Shown: piece by piece, positions 17,132 through 26,197 of the stretch | How the letters are laid out: each line of letters starts with the position of its first letter | Numbering within the stretch: position 1 is the stretch's first letter | Source of the DNA: an uncultured Myxococcales bacterium | GTDB lineage: Bacteria > Myxococcota_A > UBA9042 > CAIXZC01 | Direction: 5' to 3' | Length of the DNA stretch: 64,000 nucleotides | NCBI GenBank assembly: GCA_903895725.1 | Contig: CAITUV010000047.1 | Location: forward strand, 62,001 to 126,000 | Notes under the pieces: model-generated | The model's input: the letters and a program-made list of their open reading frames with translations, nothing else | The model's database searches: none | What the model was told of the DNA's origin: nothing | Position numbers and translations under genes: made by a program

Positions 17132-20100
17132 CTACCGGTTCTCCCACCAGTTGGACAGCATCTGCCAGTAGCTCCGCTCATTCGTCGCAAGCTCCCGTCG
17201 CCGTGCGGCAAACCCCCTCACCTGGTGGGCGAATGCTTCGAGCCGGGCATCCTGATCCGGGCCCCAGGTGGACGAGAACACGAACGTGGTCACCGGGATC
17301 ATGCCATGATCCGCTCGGATGCGCTCGGTCATGGCCGCAGAGATGGTCCCGAGCATGCAGTGGAACGAGATTGCGTTGATGACGCCGTCGGCACCTCGAC
17401 GGACGTAGTCCACCATCTTGGCCACGTTCTGGACCAGGATCTCATTGGTGCGGCCGTCGAGGTACGGGGCAGCCAGGTCCAGGGTCTCCCGGTATCCGGG
17501 CTCATCAGCCCGGTGCAGCTTGTGGCCGAGGTGGAAACGGATCCGCCACCCCTCGATCTCCTTGCGCAGGAAGGCTACGGCTGCCGTGGCGCTGTCCTTG
17601 TAGCGGCCGTCGTAGAATCCCTCGACCAGGGCCTTTCGCAGGCCGAAGTCCACGTTGTCGATGAGGAACGGAGCGGGCCACACCTCCAGACCGGCAGCCT
17701 CGAGCCGCTCGAAGAGGCGGTGGTTGGCAAAGGGGTGCACGCGAGTGTAGATGTCGCCGGCTACTCCGACGACGGGCAGCTGCGGCGTACCGGTGCGGGC
17801 GACGTCGGTGAGCGCGAATCCCGCCTGCTCCACGACGTCCCCCAGGGTCCCCTGCTCCACCCCCCGGGCAATCGCTCCGACCGCTGCCGAAATGATCCGG
17901 TCGACCTCCTCCGGATTTCGGGCGTACGGGCGCACCTGGCAGCGAGCCCGCGTGAGAAGGTCGACGGATACCAGCCCTCTCCAGAGCCGGATCAGCGTCT
18001 CGAAGTCCATCAGCTCCTTGTGCCCCGGCGTCCCCAGCGACAGGATTTCGACGCCCTCCACTCCAAGCCGCTCGAGGGCAAGCTCCATACCCCGTCCCCA
18101 CTGGTGCAGGAGGCAGGGAAGCGTGGTCCCGGGGAAGAAGAACACGTCTCCGCTCCGGATCTGGCCGGCCCGGACGTGCTTGACGAGGTCGCCCACCGTG
18201 ATGATGTACGGATGGCATTCCTTTCCCGAGGAGGCGTCTTCCCCGCATGCCACGGTCTCGGCATCCTGGGGGGGGAGGAGGAGGGCCTCGTAACCGGCCG
18301 ACCGGAGCGCTCCAGCGTAGGCATGCGCATAGTCTCCGAAAAAAGGAATCACGAAGCGCCGGTCCCGGAACCGCGACGGGGTGGCGGGCAGACGAAGCGG
18401 CGCCCCCAGCTTCACCGGCCGGCTCTCCGGGGTTCCGACGTGGTGCGACACCTCGTCGATAAAGGCCTCCAGCCGCGTCACCAGCCCGGCCTCCCCCCGA
18501 TGCTCGTCGAACTCCAGCACGAGACTGGGCCGCCCCCCGCTCAGCTTCTCGAACTGCTTGAGGCCGAACGCGTCCGGACCGCACCCGAAGTTGGAGACCA
18601 CCACGGGAAACAGACGCGAATCCGACGACAGGGCAAGCAGAGTCCGCAACGTCTCCCGGTTGTACCGCCACGGCAGGCTCACTCTCTGCGGGTCGAGCTC
18701 CAACCCATCGCTCGGTATCATGTCCATCGGGATCGGCAGGATCCCCAGCCTGCGCAAATGCCGGGCCAGGTTGAGGTTCAGGAACGGATCGTGGAGATTG
18801 TACGGCTTGCCCAGGATCACGAAGGCCACGCCGAAGTCCGAGGCGAGAAGCTCCCTTCCTCTTTCTTCGAGCCGCGCCTTGACACGGGTGTGCGCGTCGT
18901 TCGCAGCGGCCAACGCTTCGGCCACGTCCTCCCTCGAGACCCCGAAGTAGTCCAGATGGCGGGCCATCGTGTCCACCATCTTCTCGGGAGGGTCCGCCAG
19001 CGACACCGCAGGCACCATCATGGCATCCCCGGCCGAGGCGGAGACCATGAAGCCGGCGACTTCCACGTAGGGACACATGTGCGAAGGCGTCCCCTCCGGA
19101 TCGGTCAGGTCCAGCACGGCCGGCAGGAACACCAGGTCGACCCCTTCCTTCAGGAGCTGCGCAACGTGCCCGTAGGTCAGCTTGATCGGCAGGCACGTTT
19201 CCGCCGTGATTCTCCGGATTCCCTCCTCCAGCGACGCCATGGTCGTGTGAGGGGATAGGACCACCCGGAACCCCAGCTCCCGGAAGAACGTGGCCCAGAA
19301 CGGGAACATCTCCATCATCGCCGACGCCCTCGGCATGCCGACCGTCCCCAGGATCGGCTCCCCCCCGGCAAACGACTCGAACAGCACCTCCCGCTCGCCG
19401 AACAGGTCCGGTACCTGAGACACGCTGCGCCCGGCCCCCTCCCGTGCGGTGTACCGCTCGCACACATCACCGAAGTGCGCCACCTCCCCACCCACCGTGA
19501 CCCGGCTGACCTGGCAACGGTTCGTGCAGACCGCGCACTCGAACGTCCGGCTCGTGACCTCCTGCACCGCGTCCAGCCCACGGAATCGGCTGCGGCTCCC
19601 CGAGGCCTCCCGCTTGGCAGCCAGTGCAGCCCCGATGGCCCCCGAAATCCGATTGTGCGGGTTCACCCGCACCGGACGGCCCAGGAGCTGCTCGAACGCG
19701 GCCACCACGGCCTTGTTCGAGGCCACCCCCCCCTGAAACACGACATTTCGTCCCACGGTCCGCCCGGCAACCACCTTCTCCATGTAGTTACGCGCCACGC
19801 TGAGCGCGAGCCCGGCCGTGATGTCGGGCAGGGAGATGCCCCGGTGCCGGGCGTTCACCACCTCCGTGTCCATGAAGACGGTGCATTGGCTCCCCAGGTC
19901 CACCGGGCCGGCCGACGACAGGGCCAGGGCCGAGAACTCCCCCCGAATCGCAATGCCCAGCGCCTCGGCCTGCTCCTCTAGGAAGGACCCGGTGCCTGCC
20001 GCACAGATTTTGTTCATCACGAAGTCCGCAATCCGCCCGTCACGCACGGAGACGAACTTCGAGTCCTGACCGCCGATTTCCAGGATCGTGTCCACCTCGG

Positions 20101-21307
20101 GGCAGACGTGGCGGGCACCAAGAAGCTGGCAGGTGATCTCGTTCTTGACCACGTCCGCACCGACCAGCTTTCCGGCCAGGTGTCTCCCGCTTCCCGTGGT
20201 TCCCACGCCCAGCACGTGCAACCGATCCCCGACCCTGGATTTCAGGAGGGCCAGCCCCTCCGCCACGACGGCAATCGGATTGCCTCGCGTCGGAAGGTAG
20301 ATGCCGTCCAGCACCTCTCCGTCCCGACCGATGAGGGCGAAGTCGGTCGACACGGAGCCCACGTCCACTCCAAGCCAGGCTTCGACCAGCCCCTCCGGGC
20401 AGATCTCCGGCTCCGGAAGCGTCTCTCCGGAAGGAGCAGCCAGCGGCGGGGCCGAGATGCCTCCTTCCCGACGAGCCGGGGCCGCGCGCAATCCGAGGAG
20501 CTGCTCCACGTCAGCCGTTGCCGCCTGCCCGGCCACCGCCAGGGCCGCCCCGTGGGCCGCAAGAAACTGTGGCTTGTCCGCCCTTCTCAGCTGGGTGGGA
20601 GTGACCGACAGGACGTCGCAGAACGCCCGGTACAGACCGTCGTCCAGCGCCCCGCCCCCGCAGAACAGAGCGGGCTGCACCAGCTCGGTCCCTCGCAGCA
20701 GCACGGCCTGGAAGTTCCGGGCAAGGGCCAGACACAGCCCAAAAGCGATCTCGTCGGGCGGAATCCCCTTCTGCTGCAGATGGATCATGTCCGACTTGGC
20801 AAACACCGAGCACCGGCCGGCAATGCTCGCCCCCTGGCGCGCTCCGGCGGCGATGCGTGAGAACTCGGCCACGCCCATCCGGAGACGGCCTGCCTGCTGC
20901 TCCAGGAACGCCCCTGCACCGGCCGCACACTGGTCGTTGAAGGCAAACGATTCGATATCGCCGGCCGCACCCAGCCGAATCCACTTCGACTGGTGCCCGC
21001 CCACCTCGATCACGCCTCGAACGTCGGAGTGCATCTGCCGGACTGCGGTCGCCGTGCACACGAGGTCGTTGCAGACCGTGACCCCGGGCTTCCCTTCGAG
21101 CAGACTCCGTCCCCCTCCCGTCACCCCCACCTTCAATGCCCCGGAGATCCCCTCCAGCAGGTGGCGAAGCAGCTCGGCGAGCCGCTCCGACGGGTTCCCG
21201 GCCGCGGTCCTCTGCGTCCGCCGCAACAGCTCGCCGTCGCCGCTGAGCAGGACCCCTTTGAGTGCAACCGAGCCCAGGTCCAGACCGATCACGTGGAAAC
21301 TGCTCAT
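17132..21307 (-). CDS. giant acyl-CoA dehydratase activase-related protein
   Basis: This is a 1391-residue cytoplasmic protein. Two ATPase domains of the 2-hydroxyglutaryl-CoA dehydratase activator (BcrAD/BadFG) family occupy about residues 1-265 and 310-570. Each has an ASKHA nucleotide loop (GLDLGSVALKG; GVDVGSVSTDF) and the cysteine that ligates the bridging [4Fe-4S] cluster (FNDQCAAGAG at C127; NKICAAGTGS near C434). A cysteine-bearing DUF2229-like region follows (ECAVCTNRCQVS), then a long C-terminal region resembling the dehydratase component (GKPYNLHDPFLN, SNFGCGPDAF, GKECHPYI). Members usually have about 1400 residues, so it is full length. It may be a self-contained ATP-driven electron-transfer enzyme; the substrate is unknown. 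ATG at 21307 follows GGAGGGTATC. No separate dehydratase subunits are encoded nearby. Confidence 0.88.
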   Translation of the reverse strand: MSSFHVIGLDLGSVALKGVLLSGDGELLRRTQRTAAGNPSERLAELLRHLLEGISGALKVGVTGGGRSLLEGKPGVTVCNDLVCTATAVRQMHSDVRGVIEVGGHQSKWIRLGAAGDIESFAFNDQCAAGAGAFLEQQAGRLRMGVAEFSRIAAGARQGASIAGRCSVFAKSDMIHLQQKGIPPDEIAFGLCLALARNFQAVLLRGTELVQPALFCGGGALDDGLYRAFCDVLSVTPTQLRRADKPQFLAAHGAALAVAGQAATADVEQLLGLRAAPARREGGISAPPLAAPSGETLPEPEICPEGLVEAWLGVDVGSVSTDFALIGRDGEVLDGIYLPTRGNPIAVVAEGLALLKSRVGDRLHVLGVGTTGSGRHLAGKLVGADVVKNEITCQLLGARHVCPEVDTILEIGGQDSKFVSVRDGRIADFVMNKICAAGTGSFLEEQAEALGIAIRGEFSALALSSAGPVDLGSQCTVFMDTEVVNARHRGISLPDITAGLALSVARNYMEKVVAGRTVGRNVVFQGGVASNKAVVAAFEQLLGRPVRVNPHNRISGAIGAALAAKREASGSRSRFRGLDAVQEVTSRTFECAVCTNRCQVSRVTVGGEVAHFGDVCERYTAREGAGRSVSQVPDLFGEREVLFESFAGGEPILGTVGMPRASAMMEMFPFWATFFRELGFRVVLSPHTTMASLEEGIRRITAETCLPIKLTYGHVAQLLKEGVDLVFLPAVLDLTDPEGTPSHMCPYVEVAGFMVSASAGDAMMVPAVSLADPPEKMVDTMARHLDYFGVSREDVAEALAAANDAHTRVKARLEERGRELLASDFGVAFVILGKPYNLHDPFLNLNLARHLRRLGILPIPMDMIPSDGLELDPQRVSLPWRYNRETLRTLLALSSDSRLFPVVVSNFGCGPDAFGLKQFEKLSGGRPSLVLEFDEHRGEAGLVTRLEAFIDEVSHHVGTPESRPVKLGAPLRLPATPSRFRDRRFVIPFFGDYAHAYAGALRSAGYEALLLPPQDAETVACGEDASSGKECHPYIITVGDLVKHVRAGQIRSGDVFFFPGTTLPCLLHQWGRGMELALERLGVEGVEILSLGTPGHKELMDFETLIRLWRGLVSVDLLTRARCQVRPYARNPEEVDRIISAAVGAIARGVEQGTLGDVVEQAGFALTDVARTGTPQLPVVGVAGDIYTRVHPFANHRLFERLEAAGLEVWPAPFLIDNVDFGLRKALVEGFYDGRYKDSATAAVAFLRKEIEGWRIRFHLGHKLHRADEPGYRETLDLAAPYLDGRTNEILVQNVAKMVDYVRRGADGVINAISFHCMLGTISAAMTERIRADHGMIPVTTFVFSSTWGPDQDARLEAFAHQVRGFAARRRELATNERSYWQMLSNWWENR

Positions 21308-21373
21308 GATACCCTCCAGCTCTCACCAGACGGAGAGTGTCCCGGCCACCCTCGCTGCAGTCCTGACGAACCG

Positions 21374-21919
21374 CTACTTGCGGAACAGCTCTTCGAGCTC
21401 CTCGGCCCGCCTCTTGTACGTCCGAGTGTATCCCAGGTAGGTCGTACCGAACGACTTGATGAACTCCACGTCCGCATCCTGAAGCTGCTTCTTCACGACC
21501 GCGGGCAACCCGACCACCAGCGAACGGGGGGGAATCCGCATCCCCTCCCTGACCACGGCCCCCGCAGCCACGATGCTCTCCGCCCCGACCACGGCACCGG
21601 TCAGGATCTTCGCCCCCATTCCGATGAGACAGCGGTCCTCGACGGTGCATGCATGGATGACGGCACAGTGCCCCACGGTGACGTCGTCCCCGACGATGAC
21701 TTCGTGCTTTCCGTAGAACCCGTGACACAGGCTCAAATCCTGGATGTTCGTCCGCTTGCCCACCTTGATCGGCATCACGTCCCCCCGCAAAACGCAGTTG
21801 AACCAGATGCTCGCCTCCTCGTCGATGCGCACGTCCCCGAGCAGCACGGCGGTCGGCGCCACAAAGGCCGTGGGATGAACCTGTGGACGGCAATCCAGCA
21901 GCAGCTTCTCCTTTTCCAT
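21374..21919 (-). CDS. gamma-carbonic-anhydrase-like hexapeptide protein
   Basis: This is a 181-residue left-handed beta-helix protein of the gamma carbonic anhydrase (YrdA/PaaY-like) family. WFNCVLRGDVMPIKVGKRTNIQD is the conserved RGD/N/QD core. Zinc-ligand histidines appear in LCHGFYGKH and GHCAVIHACTV. It may hydrate CO2, but many family members have no proven activity. The ATG at 21919 marks the family start; in-frame sequence back to 22057 is not conserved in type. The ribosome site is weak (AAGGGGG, 8 bases away). It lies 66 bases upstream of the giant activase gene and may be co-transcribed with it. Confidence 0.88.
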   Translation of the reverse strand: MEKEKLLLDCRPQVHPTAFVAPTAVLLGDVRIDEEASIWFNCVLRGDVMPIKVGKRTNIQDLSLCHGFYGKHEVIVGDDVTVGHCAVIHACTVEDRCLIGMGAKILTGAVVGAESIVAAGAVVREGMRIPPRSLVVGLPAVVKKQLQDADVEFIKSFGTTYLGYTRTYKRRAEELEELFRK

Positions 21920-22057
21920 TCCAGACCCCCTTGCCAGCATGTCCCGGCCGGCGCCGACGGTGTAGCACACGGGACCGCCTGCATGCAAGCAACGGGACGT
22001 GCATGCGAGCCTCCGCCGCAGGAACCCGGCCGAACATGCCGCCCGGAAACCCCGCAA

Positions 22058-22086
22058 TTGCCTGTGAAGGGGTTTGACGGTACTAT
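22058..22086 (+). promoter_or_regulatory. candidate promoter of the engB operon
   Basis: TTGCCT (22058-22063) and TACTAT (22081-22086) are 17 bases apart and end 31 bases before the engB ATG. Both boxes match the consensus at 4 of 6 positions. Confidence 0.45.
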
Positions 22087-22117
22087 CTCGCCCGGTTGTG
22101 TTGGAGAGGTGCAGACG

Positions 22118-22717
22118 ATGCGCATCACCCGGGCGGAATTGGAGGCCATTGCGGCCAGCCGGAAACAGTTTCCCGAGACCGCACTGCCGGAGATCGCGTT
22201 TGCCGGACGCTCCAACGTCGGCAAGTCGACCCTGGTCAACGCTCTGGCCGGCCGCAAGCGGCTGGCATACACGAGCGCCACGCCCGGCAAGACACGCCAG
22301 GTCATCTTCTTCCGCATCAACGACGCGTTCTATTTCGTCGACCTGCCCGGCTACGGGTATGCCAAGGTCTCGCTCGAGGAGCGCCAGCAGTTCAAGACAC
22401 TGGTGGAGGGGTACTTCACCGCGGGGCGCCGCCTGGCGGCCTGTGTTCTCCTGCTGGATCCCCGACGCCCGGTCGGAGAGGAGGAGGTCGCGTTCATCCG
22501 CTATCTTCGCGACCTCACGATTCCGCCGATCGTGGTCTTCACCAAGTGGGATCGCGTCAAGCCCGCCCAGCGCAACCAGCTCCTTCGACAGCGCCAGACG
22601 GAGTTTGCCGGCTCGGTCAAGAAGGTGTTCTGCGTTGGAGCCCGCACGTCCGAGGGAATCGAAGCGCTCTGGAAGGAGCTCGAGCTGCTGATTGCGAACG
22701 AGGAGGAGAGACGATGA
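22118..22717 (+). CDS. engB: ribosome biogenesis GTPase EngB/YihA
   Basis: This is a 199-residue GTPase needed for large-subunit ribosome assembly. The G motifs are complete: GRSNVGKS (residues 30-37), SATPGKT (53-59), DLPGYG (75-80) and FTKWD near residue 146. ATG at 22118 is preceded by GGAGAGG. The stop overlaps the next start by 4 bases (ATGA), coupling it to the HEAT-repeat protein. Confidence 0.97.
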   Translation: MRITRAELEAIAASRKQFPETALPEIAFAGRSNVGKSTLVNALAGRKRLAYTSATPGKTRQVIFFRINDAFYFVDLPGYGYAKVSLEERQQFKTLVEGYFTAGRRLAACVLLLDPRRPVGEEEVAFIRYLRDLTIPPIVVFTKWDRVKPAQRNQLLRQRQTEFAGSVKKVFCVGARTSEGIEALWKELELLIANEEERR

Positions 22718-23538
22718 GATTGTGCCACCTGGTTCTCGTGGCTGTCCTGGCGATTTCGCTTCCTGTGCTTGCCCTCGACCGGCCGGCCAAGCTCGACGGC
22801 AAGGTCAAGAAGATGGTGGACGAGCTGGTGGACCGCTCGGACAAGAAGGACGCGCCGGGCGTGGACCAGGTCATCGGCGAGCTCAAGTCGGAGAAGGCCT
22901 CCTGCGTACTGCTCGCAGAGGCGTTCAATGCCCCCGACCGGCCCGAGCACGTGCAGCTCGATCTGGCTCGTGCCCTGGTCGAGCTCAAGTGCCCCGACAC
23001 GCGGGCTCTGGCCCTCAAGCTCCTCGGCAATGCCGACCTGGAGAACCGGGGGGCCTTCGCCGTCATCTTCGCCATGACCCGGGACAAGGAGCTCACCGCG
23101 GCCACCATCGCCCTGGCCGGCAGCTCGCGGCCGTTCGACAAGGAGATGGCCTGCGAGGCGCTCTCGACCCTGGGCGACCCGGCCGGCATTCCCGCCCTGG
23201 TCAAGGCCACCCGGGATTCGTTCTTCTCGGTCCGTCAGAAGGCCGCTGCGGCCCTGGCCACCTTCCCTTCGCCGGAAGGACGGGAAGCCCTCTGTCGGCT
23301 TGCGACGGCGGACAGCAACGTGGGGGTCCAGCAGAGGGCCATGGAATCGCTTGGCACTCTGGCCGACATCCAGTCCGTTCCCTGCCTTATCGAGGTCCTG
23401 AAGGGGCGCCCCGGTGCCGCCACCATTGCGGCACACGCCGCGCTTCAGAAGGTCAGCGGAATGGACCTGGGAGCCGATGCTTCCGCCTGGGAGCAATGGT
23501 GGGAGAAGTACAAGAAGGACAACAAGCCCCGCAAGTAG
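22714..23538 (+). CDS. exported HEAT-repeat protein
   Basis: This is a 274-residue protein with an N-terminal signal (CHLVLVAVLAISLPVLA, cleavage after about residue 20). It is followed by alpha-helical repeats of about 30 residues of the HEAT/PBS-lyase type (for example CEALSTLGDPAGIPALVKA and AMESLGTLADIQSVPCLIEVL). No catalytic motif is visible. It is probably a periplasmic scaffold. The ATG sits inside the engB stop (ATGA), and the GAGGAGAG of the engB end is its ribosome site. Confidence 0.85.
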   Translation: MRLCHLVLVAVLAISLPVLALDRPAKLDGKVKKMVDELVDRSDKKDAPGVDQVIGELKSEKASCVLLAEAFNAPDRPEHVQLDLARALVELKCPDTRALALKLLGNADLENRGAFAVIFAMTRDKELTAATIALAGSSRPFDKEMACEALSTLGDPAGIPALVKATRDSFFSVRQKAAAALATFPSPEGREALCRLATADSNVGVQQRAMESLGTLADIQSVPCLIEVLKGRPGAATIAAHAALQKVSGMDLGADASAWEQWWEKYKKDNKPRK

Positions 23539-23643
23539 GTCGGGCGGCCTCGTCCATCGGAAGGCCACGGCATCTGCCACGCACACTTCGGTAGTTGGGA
23601 TGCTTGTTCCCGGGCAGTCGAGACGCCCGCTTTCGTGCCGAAT

Positions 23644-25041
23644 CTATGCCCGGGATCGGCTCCGGAATCCGCTCAGCGCGGCAGCGGCGCAAAGCGCCAG
23701 CAGCACCAGGGTCAGCAGGGCGCCGGTGGAGGTACGGGACGATGGAGCGGCGCTGCACCCCGACCCTTCGCACGCACAGTCGCAGGTCGGGCACTTCACC
23801 GGGTCGACGGCGGGGCAGGTGAGGTCGTTGCCCCCTTGCCACTCAGGCTCAGGCTGCTCGAAGACAATGTCGGGTTCCAGGTCCGCGTCCGGCTTTCCCT
23901 GGGCCGGATCCACGCACACGTCACATGCATTCCCGATGCCGTCCGCATCCGCGTCCTCCTGCCCAGGATTCGAAACCTTGGGGCAGTTGTCCGAAGCATC
24001 GGGAATGCCGTCGCCGTCCAGGTCGGACGGAGGAACATCCGGCGTATCGCAGGCATTGCCGATTCCATCGCCGTCGGAATCCTCCTGCACCGGGTTGGCC
24101 ACCGTGGGACAGTTGTCCTGCTCGTCGGCAATGCCGTCGCCGTCCGAATCCTTGGGCGGCGGAGCGGAAGGCTTCAGGCCGATGCTCCCCCACACGTCCT
24201 GTCCGGCAACCACGTCCCGAGTCGCCGAGTTCGGCATGTACCCAGGAGCCTCGGCCGTCGCCGTGTAGGTCCCGGCGGCAAGCTCGAACTCCCAGTACCC
24301 GGTCCCGTCCGCAGTCACGCTCGCCCCGGTGTTCAGGGTGACCTTCGCCCCCGGGATGCGGTCATCCATGTTCGGGTCCTTGTACACCACCCCCTTGAAC
24401 CATCCCTTCGAGGGCGGCGGAGCGACGCCGTCACAGGACTTTCCGAAGTAGCTGCACCCACCCGCTGCAATTCCCGCAGCGATCTTGCCCTGGCCGTCGG
24501 AGCTCTTCAGGAATGAAGATTCCGACGGCGGATGCCCCTGGAACCCCGAGTTGCTCGCACAGTCGTGGAACACCGCCTCGGTGAGGCAGGCATACATGTT
24601 GGTCTTGTTGAGCACGTAGAGGTCGGTCCGCAGCTTGAGCCCGCGGTCCTGGTACGGAAGCTTCGCCAGCAAGCCGTTCTGGACTGCGGCCGCCACCTTC
24701 TTGCCCCCGTCCGTCTTGTACAGCGTCTCCGTGCCGTGTCCCCCTCCGGCGTTGGTGTGAACGCTGATGAAGATGTCGGCTCCCCAGGAATTGGCGTTGC
24801 CCGGTGCGTTGGTGAAATCCTGGTCGACCTTGACGCTGAACCCGCCCCCTTCGATGATGGGCTTGGCCTTGTTACAGTAGATGAGGGCGTAGTCCGCCTC
24901 GTTCCCGCCTCCGGCGACCGGATTGGAGAACTGGTTGCTCGGGTTCAGGAAAATCTTCTGGGCCTCGGCCTGGGCCGGCACGAACAACACCGCCAGCAGC
25001 GCAAGACGGACCGCAGCAACCAGGGTTCGGGTGGTCTTCAT
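23644..25041 (-). CDS. exported amidase with type-3 repeats and a C-terminal sorting tail
   Basis: This 465-residue protein begins with a signal peptide (cleavage after about residue 27). Residues 28-215 are an N-acetylmuramoyl-L-alanine amidase (Amidase_3) domain of the subgroup that starts LNPSNQ instead of the usual PGHGG. NEADYAL supplies the zinc glutamate, SVHTNAGGGHGTE the zinc histidine, and CLTEAVFHD the catalytic glutamate. A carboxypeptidase-regulatory-like beta domain (GWFKGVVYKDPNMDDRIPGA) follows, then two or three Ca2+-binding thrombospondin type-3 repeats (DSDGDGIADEQDNCP). The tail GSGCSAAP plus a hydrophobic helix and Arg cluster resembles MYXO-CTERM signals. ATG at 25041 follows GGGAGGTGG and overlaps the upstream gene by 4 bases. 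Role: cell-wall cleavage at the surface. Confidence 0.85.
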   Translation of the reverse strand: MKTTRTLVAAVRLALLAVLFVPAQAEAQKIFLNPSNQFSNPVAGGGNEADYALIYCNKAKPIIEGGGFSVKVDQDFTNAPGNANSWGADIFISVHTNAGGGHGTETLYKTDGGKKVAAAVQNGLLAKLPYQDRGLKLRTDLYVLNKTNMYACLTEAVFHDCASNSGFQGHPPSESSFLKSSDGQGKIAAGIAAGGCSYFGKSCDGVAPPPSKGWFKGVVYKDPNMDDRIPGAKVTLNTGASVTADGTGYWEFELAAGTYTATAEAPGYMPNSATRDVVAGQDVWGSIGLKPSAPPPKDSDGDGIADEQDNCPTVANPVQEDSDGDGIGNACDTPDVPPSDLDGDGIPDASDNCPKVSNPGQEDADADGIGNACDVCVDPAQGKPDADLEPDIVFEQPEPEWQGGNDLTCPAVDPVKCPTCDCACEGSGCSAAPSSRTSTGALLTLVLLALCAAAALSGFRSRSRA

Positions 25042-26012
25042 GGAGCCACCTCCCGCCCCGCCTCGGGCATGCTGACCAGCATCACGTCCCCCGTGAAAGC
25101 CTCGACGAACACAATGTGGCGGCCATCGGGCGTGACGGCCGGCTCCGTCTCCGCAAGCCCGGCCGTGTCCGTGAGCCGGACTTCCCGGCCGGTCGCCAGA
25201 TCCAGCTTCCACAGCTCGGCAGCCGTGATGCGCATCTGGTCGTTCGAAACCCTGGCGAACACAATGCCCGAGCTGTCCGGAAGCCACGTGGCCCCGTAGC
25301 CCTGGCCAACGTCCCACGTGCCTCCGTCCAGATCGGTGATCCACATGTGCCCCCCACCGGCGCGGCTCTCCGCCACCAGGATCCGGGATCCGTCCGGCGA
25401 GAACCTCGGGTAGAAGTACCCATCCCCGGTCAACACGGTCGTGCGGCTCCGCCCCCAGGCACCGAACCGATGAAGCACGATCCGCTCACCACCTTCGCGC
25501 GAGACGGCCAGCCCCTGCGCCGCACGCACGTCCACGTCAAGCCCCTGGACGTCATCGGCAACCACCACGAGCCGCCCGTCCACCTCCAGCCGCACGAGCT
25601 GCCCATTGGCAGAGGCGAACCAGGCGTTGCTGCCCGGATCGAAGACGGGAAGTCCGGGCTTCTCGACTCCGGCAAGCCCCCGGAAGGCCCGGGGAGTCAC
25701 GAGCCGCAGCCGCCCCTCGGCAAAGAAGGGATCCGCCAACCGCTCCCCCTTCCACTCGGAGAGCCGAACGGCCACCGCCCCGGCCGAGGCAGCTGCCCGC
25801 TCCAGTACCTCGGTGCCGACGAGCTCGACGGCCCCTTCGTCCACCGAGGGTCCCACGCTTCCCCGGCCGGCTTCCGGCCCTCCAGGCCCGGCAACTCGAC
25901 CTCCGCCCGCCTGGGCCAGCGTCGGTCCCGACAGGGCCAACACCACCCCCAGGGCCACAAATGCCACCAAGCTCCGGCCCCCTTCCAGCGTCACGGTACT
26001 GCGTTCCCTCAT
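25038..26012 (-). CDS. exported TolB-like beta-propeller (PD40) protein
   Basis: This is a 324-residue protein with a signal peptide (SLVAFVALGVVLALSGPTLAQA). After a Gly-rich linker come repeated PD40/WD40-like blades such as YFYPRFSPDGSRILVAES and EPAVTPDGRHIVFVEA. Propellers of this kind act as protein-binding or sensor domains; no enzyme motif is visible. ATG at 26012 follows GGAGGGG. It is translationally coupled to the amidase gene (ATGA), so the two products probably act together. Confidence 0.8.
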   Translation of the reverse strand: MRERSTVTLEGGRSLVAFVALGVVLALSGPTLAQAGGGRVAGPGGPEAGRGSVGPSVDEGAVELVGTEVLERAAASAGAVAVRLSEWKGERLADPFFAEGRLRLVTPRAFRGLAGVEKPGLPVFDPGSNAWFASANGQLVRLEVDGRLVVVADDVQGLDVDVRAAQGLAVSREGGERIVLHRFGAWGRSRTTVLTGDGYFYPRFSPDGSRILVAESRAGGGHMWITDLDGGTWDVGQGYGATWLPDSSGIVFARVSNDQMRITAAELWKLDLATGREVRLTDTAGLAETEPAVTPDGRHIVFVEAFTGDVMLVSMPEAGREVAP

Positions 26013-26197
26013 GTGAGCCCCTCCATGGTCCGTCCAGCCCAAATCTACCACATGGTACACTACTTCTCCTCGCGGGGGAAGAGCATAGCGGCCCCTGCGC
26101 GATGGCACGGCTCCCTGCAAGTCCAAAACTCCGGTTGCCGCAGCCCTGCCAGGGTGGTACACATGCCCTGGATGCCGACACGCCGGGAGGAGACGGC

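Noticed and set aside
17225..19258. A 677-codon plus-strand frame opposite the giant activase gene
   Set aside because: Shadow frame. The minus-strand gene has clear ATPase motifs throughout.
25042..25344. Long N-terminal extension of the amidase frame
   Set aside because: It overlaps the propeller gene on the same strand, while ATG 25041 has a ribosome site and a signal peptide.
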